A stretch of 64,000 bases of DNA from positions 1-64,000 of the forward strand of contig JBAPTW010000108.1 of the NCBI GenBank assembly GCA_049282355.1. The letters run 5' to 3'. Position 1 is the first letter of the stretch. Each line of letters opens with the position of its first letter. A model generated the notes under the pieces. That model was not told where the DNA came from. It did not search any database and was given only the letters and a program-made list of their open reading frames with translations. The stretch is from JAGTVB01 sp049282355 (GTDB lineage Bacteria; Pseudomonadota; Gammaproteobacteria; HK1). A program made the position numbers and the translations under genes. Below are positions 60,846 through 64,000 of this stretch, piece after piece.

Positions 60846-63800
60846 CTACGCCATCTTATCAATCAGTTCCTTAGCCGCTTGTTTCTGATCATTGTCTCCT
60901 TCCGATATGACCTCGTCGAGGATACTCCTAGCGCCCTCTGCGTCGCCCATATCGATATAAGCTTGTGCCAGCTCTAACTTGGTTTGGATTTCGTCAAGGT
61001 CTTGGGAGAATTCCTTGCCCAACACCAGCGTCCGATCCGCTTCATCCCCCGGCTCACCGTCAAGCTCGGCCCACTCATCTAATACCTCATCCTGAGAATG
61101 CGATTGTGTTGCCGGAATTCCTAATGATTCTTCGTCGGCTCGATCAATTTCGGCAGCCGCTTCGCTTTCCTTGCTCGGTGTCACCTCTTCGGGCTCAAGC
61201 TCTAAATCGACTCCAACTGCCGTATTCACTTTCTCGAGCGAGTCAACCGCTCCCTGCATACCCGTATGTTCGGATGACAAGTCCTGTTCATAGGCTACAT
61301 CTTCCATAGCCGGAGGGCTAAGATTATCGCCATCATGGTCAGCCTTCATGACTAAAAGGTCATCCGCCGTTCCCGTTTCGATACTGTCTGCTATCACGCC
61401 TTCGTCCAACGGCGTATCCTGGCCCTGCGTTGACCCGGCTATTTCAACCATCGTCATCCGCGGTGCTTCGCCCGCGTCCTCTAGGCCAAGGTCGAAGTCA
61501 ACTGTACCCTCTTCCGGAATCTTGGTGGATTCTACAGGCTGCAGCCCATCCGCCGGCGGCTCGTCCTTATTGTCACCAAAGGGATAGTCGAGATCGATTG
61601 TTTCGTCTGAGCTCGATTCCCCAACAACGTCGTCGATTGACGATGCTGGCGACCCTGCTAGATCAAAGCTAGCAAGATCGAAGTCGATCGTGCCTTCAGC
61701 AGCACTATTGGAATAAACATCGTCACCAGCCAAGTTGAGATCCAGCTCTCCTCCGATTTCCTGTCTATCTGCGGGATCTTGAACGTCGTGCGAAGATTCA
61801 TCGAGTGCGAAATCCACTCCATCTTGCTGTTGCAAGTCTCCATCGGTGTCTCCTCCTACTAAGCCGAGGTCGAAGTCGACTGTGCCTTCTGCCCGATCGG
61901 TGGCATTATCTCCACCTATCGAGTCGGAACTCAAATCAAAGTCGAGATCCATTTCAGATGCCGTTTGGCCCTCTGGAGCCATTCGGTCCCCTGGCTTTAA
62001 ATGGACGGTGTCGCTGCCAACAGATACGTCTTCTTCTTTCTGCAAATAATCCGATGACTCGAGGCTAACATCAGCTTCCTCATCTTCTTTATCCCCAACG
62101 GAGACGGCATCTTGCTCACCAAAGTCCTCCCCGAACAGGTCGCGATCAGAACAAAGCTCGCGCCACCATGTCAATGCTTTTTCCAGCAGGGGATTCTGAT
62201 CCCCTACGGCATCACGTAGCGCGTGCGCATGAGCCTTGAAGGCGACGGTGTTGTTGGAGGCGAAAAATATCTCTAGCAGTTTGAGTTTATACTCCTGCCG
62301 GTCCGGATACTTTTCAACGGCTTCTTTGACAAGTTGCTCTGCCTGTTCGAAGCGTTCGTATGCCAGGTAGACATTCACCTCGGCCAGGGGATCTTCGTCC
62401 AGAAGATCAGCTTCAAAAGACGCCATCGCCTCGCCTTCGTCCGCTTCGACTTCTACCGGATTGGCTTGGCTGTGCACCTCGCCTGCGTCAATCGGCTCGC
62501 GACCCTCAGCGTTTACCGCGCCTGACGCTGAAGCATCGTTTGAAGTCCCATCTCCCTCGAGCAGAGAGGCCTCGGCAATCGGCAAGCCATCAGTCCTTGC
62601 GCGTCGTCTCCGCCACATGGTAAATCCGCTGCCGGCGACCAGAAAGCCGCCGAAGAGACCAACTCCGATGGCCACGCTACGAGTTGGCGATACCGCTAGC
62701 GGCGGTTGCGCCTCGTCTGCGCTAACGTCTTGCGCGGTAACGCTCGCGGCTGTTTGGTTTGGCTCGAGAGTTATTGGAACTGTATTTGTCGCCGCCGACG
62801 GTGCCGACGCTGGATTGTTGTCGCTGGACGCGAGCCCTTGCGTAGCGTTCGCGTCACTCGCTTGCGCTTTGAACTCGTCACCCGATTCCACAGCCGGTGC
62901 GGTAAAATCACTGTTAGCTGCTACAACTTGTTGCTGAAGTGAAGAAATTGCATCGTCCTTGAGCTCGATAAGACGACGGAGATCCTTAATAATGATTTCT
63001 GTCTCACCTAAACGCTCACGCAGATCCTGGTTTTCGCGTTTTGTTGCTTCCGCATCTTCTACTGCTAGAGCCAACTCATTGCGCAGTCCTTCTATATTAC
63101 CGGCCGCATCCGCACCACTTCCTACTCCGGAATTCGCTGAACCCGCACTCACGAGCTTTACCTGGTCGTTAATGCCTGCGGGCTCGTTTTGTCCCTCCAA
63201 ATTAGCGGCTGTTTCGGCCACAGGTAATGCCCCGGATGGCAGATTGTCCATTCTGGCGGCGACCGTCTGTCGGTATTCTTCCCAGAGGGAGTGGTGACGG
63301 CGCACTTCAGCGAGAGCTTCATTACTTTCGATGGCCGAGATCGCCGCCTGGTCGGGAATTTGTAACACCATTCCTTTCTTGAGAAGATTCATATTCTTCT
63401 CCAGAAAAGCATCGGGGTTGGCGCGAAACAGCGCTAGCATAAGCTGGTTCACGTCGTCAGCGGAATCACCAGCGATTTCGCTCGCCATTTCCCACAAAGT
63501 ATCTCCGGCCGCTGTCGGTCCATATATTAGCGCTCTGTTCACCTCTTTTGACGCTGCCGAATCGGGTGACGCTAAAGTTGGCACCGTCGCCTGAAGCGCC
63601 TTTCCCCTGGGTTCCTCAGACGAATAACTGCGCGCTGCACTCACGGTCGTCCCCGTTTGCTCAGTGGTTAGCTGGGACGATTTCTCAACACCACTTTGCG
63701 TGCTTGCCTTGACAATCTTTGTAGCCGACGGCCGTTCCAGCGACTCTGCCAAGGCTGTCCCGTAGAGCGGCGGATCTAAAAGCAGGGTATACTCACGAAG

Positions 63801-64000
63801 TACACGGCCTTGAGGCCAACTCACCTCGATCAGAAAATCCAGGAAAGGTTCTCTGAAATCGGCTTTGGTGGATAGTTGAATATAGGCGGAGCCATCTCGA
63901 GATTCCACCACATGAAACATGAGCTCCGAAAGGCCAGGGACGCGCTCCATGCCAGCACGATCGAAGTGCTCCCGGCCCGCCACATTGATCTTCAAATCCT
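60846..64000 (-). CDS. fimV: FimV family pilus/peptidoglycan hub protein (5' end cut by the window)
   Basis: At least 1049 residues are present, and the N-terminal signal peptide and first part lie beyond the window. The visible order is: a FimV N-terminal domain (REPFLDFLIEVSWPQGRVLREYTLLLDPPLYG), a LysM-like peptidoglycan-binding segment (GDTLWEMASEI to MVLQIPDQ), a coiled coil (EDAEATKRENQDLRERL), one membrane helix (SVAIGVGLFGGFLVAGSGFTMW), TPR-like helices, and an acidic tail with repeated EGTVDFDLGL units. The C-terminal FimV domain (ELAQAYIDMGDAEGARSILDEVI) ends it. FimV organises polar type IV pili and signalling in Pseudomonas. The position before truA is conserved. Confidence 0.93.
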   Translation of the reverse strand, partial: DLKINVAGREHFDRAGMERVPGLSELMFHVVESRDGSAYIQLSTKADFREPFLDFLIEVSWPQGRVLREYTLLLDPPLYGTALAESLERPSATKIVKASTQSGVEKSSQLTTEQTGTTVSAARSYSSEEPRGKALQATVPTLASPDSAASKEVNRALIYGPTAAGDTLWEMASEIAGDSADDVNQLMLALFRANPDAFLEKNMNLLKKGMVLQIPDQAAISAIESNEALAEVRRHHSLWEEYRQTVAARMDNLPSGALPVAETAANLEGQNEPAGINDQVKLVSAGSANSGVGSGADAAGNIEGLRNELALAVEDAEATKRENQDLRERLGETEIIIKDLRRLIELKDDAISSLQQQVVAANSDFTAPAVESGDEFKAQASDANATQGLASSDNNPASAPSAATNTVPITLEPNQTAASVTAQDVSADEAQPPLAVSPTRSVAIGVGLFGGFLVAGSGFTMWRRRRARTDGLPIAEASLLEGDGTSNDASASGAVNAEGREPIDAGEVHSQANPVEVEADEGEAMASFEADLLDEDPLAEVNVYLAYERFEQAEQLVKEAVEKYPDRQEYKLKLLEIFFASNNTVAFKAHAHALRDAVGDQNPLLEKALTWWRELCSDRDLFGEDFGEQDAVSVGDKEDEEADVSLESSDYLQKEEDVSVGSDTVHLKPGDRMAPEGQTASEMDLDFDLSSDSIGGDNATDRAEGTVDFDLGLVGGDTDGDLQQQDGVDFALDESSHDVQDPADRQEIGGELDLNLAGDDVYSNSAAEGTIDFDLASFDLAGSPASSIDDVVGESSSDETIDLDYPFGDNKDEPPADGLQPVESTKIPEEGTVDFDLGLEDAGEAPRMTMVEIAGSTQGQDTPLDEGVIADSIETGTADDLLVMKADHDGDNLSPPAMEDVAYEQDLSSEHTGMQGAVDSLEKVNTAVGVDLELEPEEVTPSKESEAAAEIDRADEESLGIPATQSHSQDEVLDEWAELDGEPGDEADRTLVLGKEFSQDLDEIQTKLELAQAYIDMGDAEGARSILDEVISEGDNDQKQAAKELIDKMA

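Noticed and set aside
62461..62937. Rightward open frame of 158 codons opposite fimV
   Set aside because: It is a shadow of the GC-biased low-complexity part of fimV.

Overview
This window reads as chromosomal DNA of a gammaproteobacterium. The best evidence is the block fimV-truA-trpF-trpB-trpA-accD-folC-dedD-cvpA-purF-metZ at 49.9-64.0 kb, an order typical of that class. A hopanoid gene set, a complete SUF operon, a proteobacterial GshA and a small Gly/Tyr/Trp-rich secreted protein resembling sulfur-globule proteins point towards the Chromatiales or relatives. Genus and species cannot be assigned from the sequence alone. I see no rRNA, tRNA, CRISPR array, prophage or insertion-sequence transposase.

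Layout. 0-9 kb: a single-domain cyclic-nucleotide-binding protein, osmoregulated periplasmic glucan genes (opgD and opgC, convergent), an AI-2E/PerM permease, a YqhA protein, a DUF3047 protein, and a two-gene operon (class I amidotransferase plus lipoprotein) with a decayed gene in front of it. 9.9-15.2 kb: gshA, the sulfur-globule-like protein with a promoter-embedded palindrome, an OsmC protein, a two-RCK potassium-channel protein with a DUF6394 partner, and a PEP-mutase-family pseudogene. 15.4-21.1 kb: a yejABEF peptide ABC importer. 21.3-27.4 kb: sufBCDSU, sufT and a Rieske ferredoxin behind a promoter carrying two IscR-type-1-like sites. 27.4-31.3 kb: a small membrane protein, a thioinosine/thioadenosine phosphorylase, a bactofilin, MreB and an HGPRT. 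31.4-41.6 kb: a hopanoid module (squalene synthase, shc, hpnG, dxs, hpnH, hpnB) continuing into MlaC/HpnM-like and MlaA lipid-transport genes. 42.3-48.4 kb: icd, an HU-like protein with a histone-H1-like tail, glpD and fumC. 48.6-51.1 kb: glycerate kinase and metZ. 51.4-64 kb: the purF-to-fimV block, with fimV cut by the window end.

How the genes work together. dxs feeds isoprenoid precursors to squalene synthase and shc. HpnH and HpnG then build the C35 hopanoid side chain, and HpnB, the MlaC/HpnM-like protein and MlaA plausibly decorate or move envelope lipids. The suf genes supply Fe-S clusters, needed for example by the radical-SAM enzyme HpnH. Gene-to-gene ATGA overlaps show tight operons in suf, hpn, trp-acc and fol-ded.

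Intergenic space is marked by two repeat families. R1 is a palindromic element of about 104 bp with two near-identical copies 55.65 kb apart. R2 is a MITE-like element whose best copy (60422-60567) has perfect 17-bp terminal inverted repeats. At least seven other full, partial or decayed R2 copies lie in this window.
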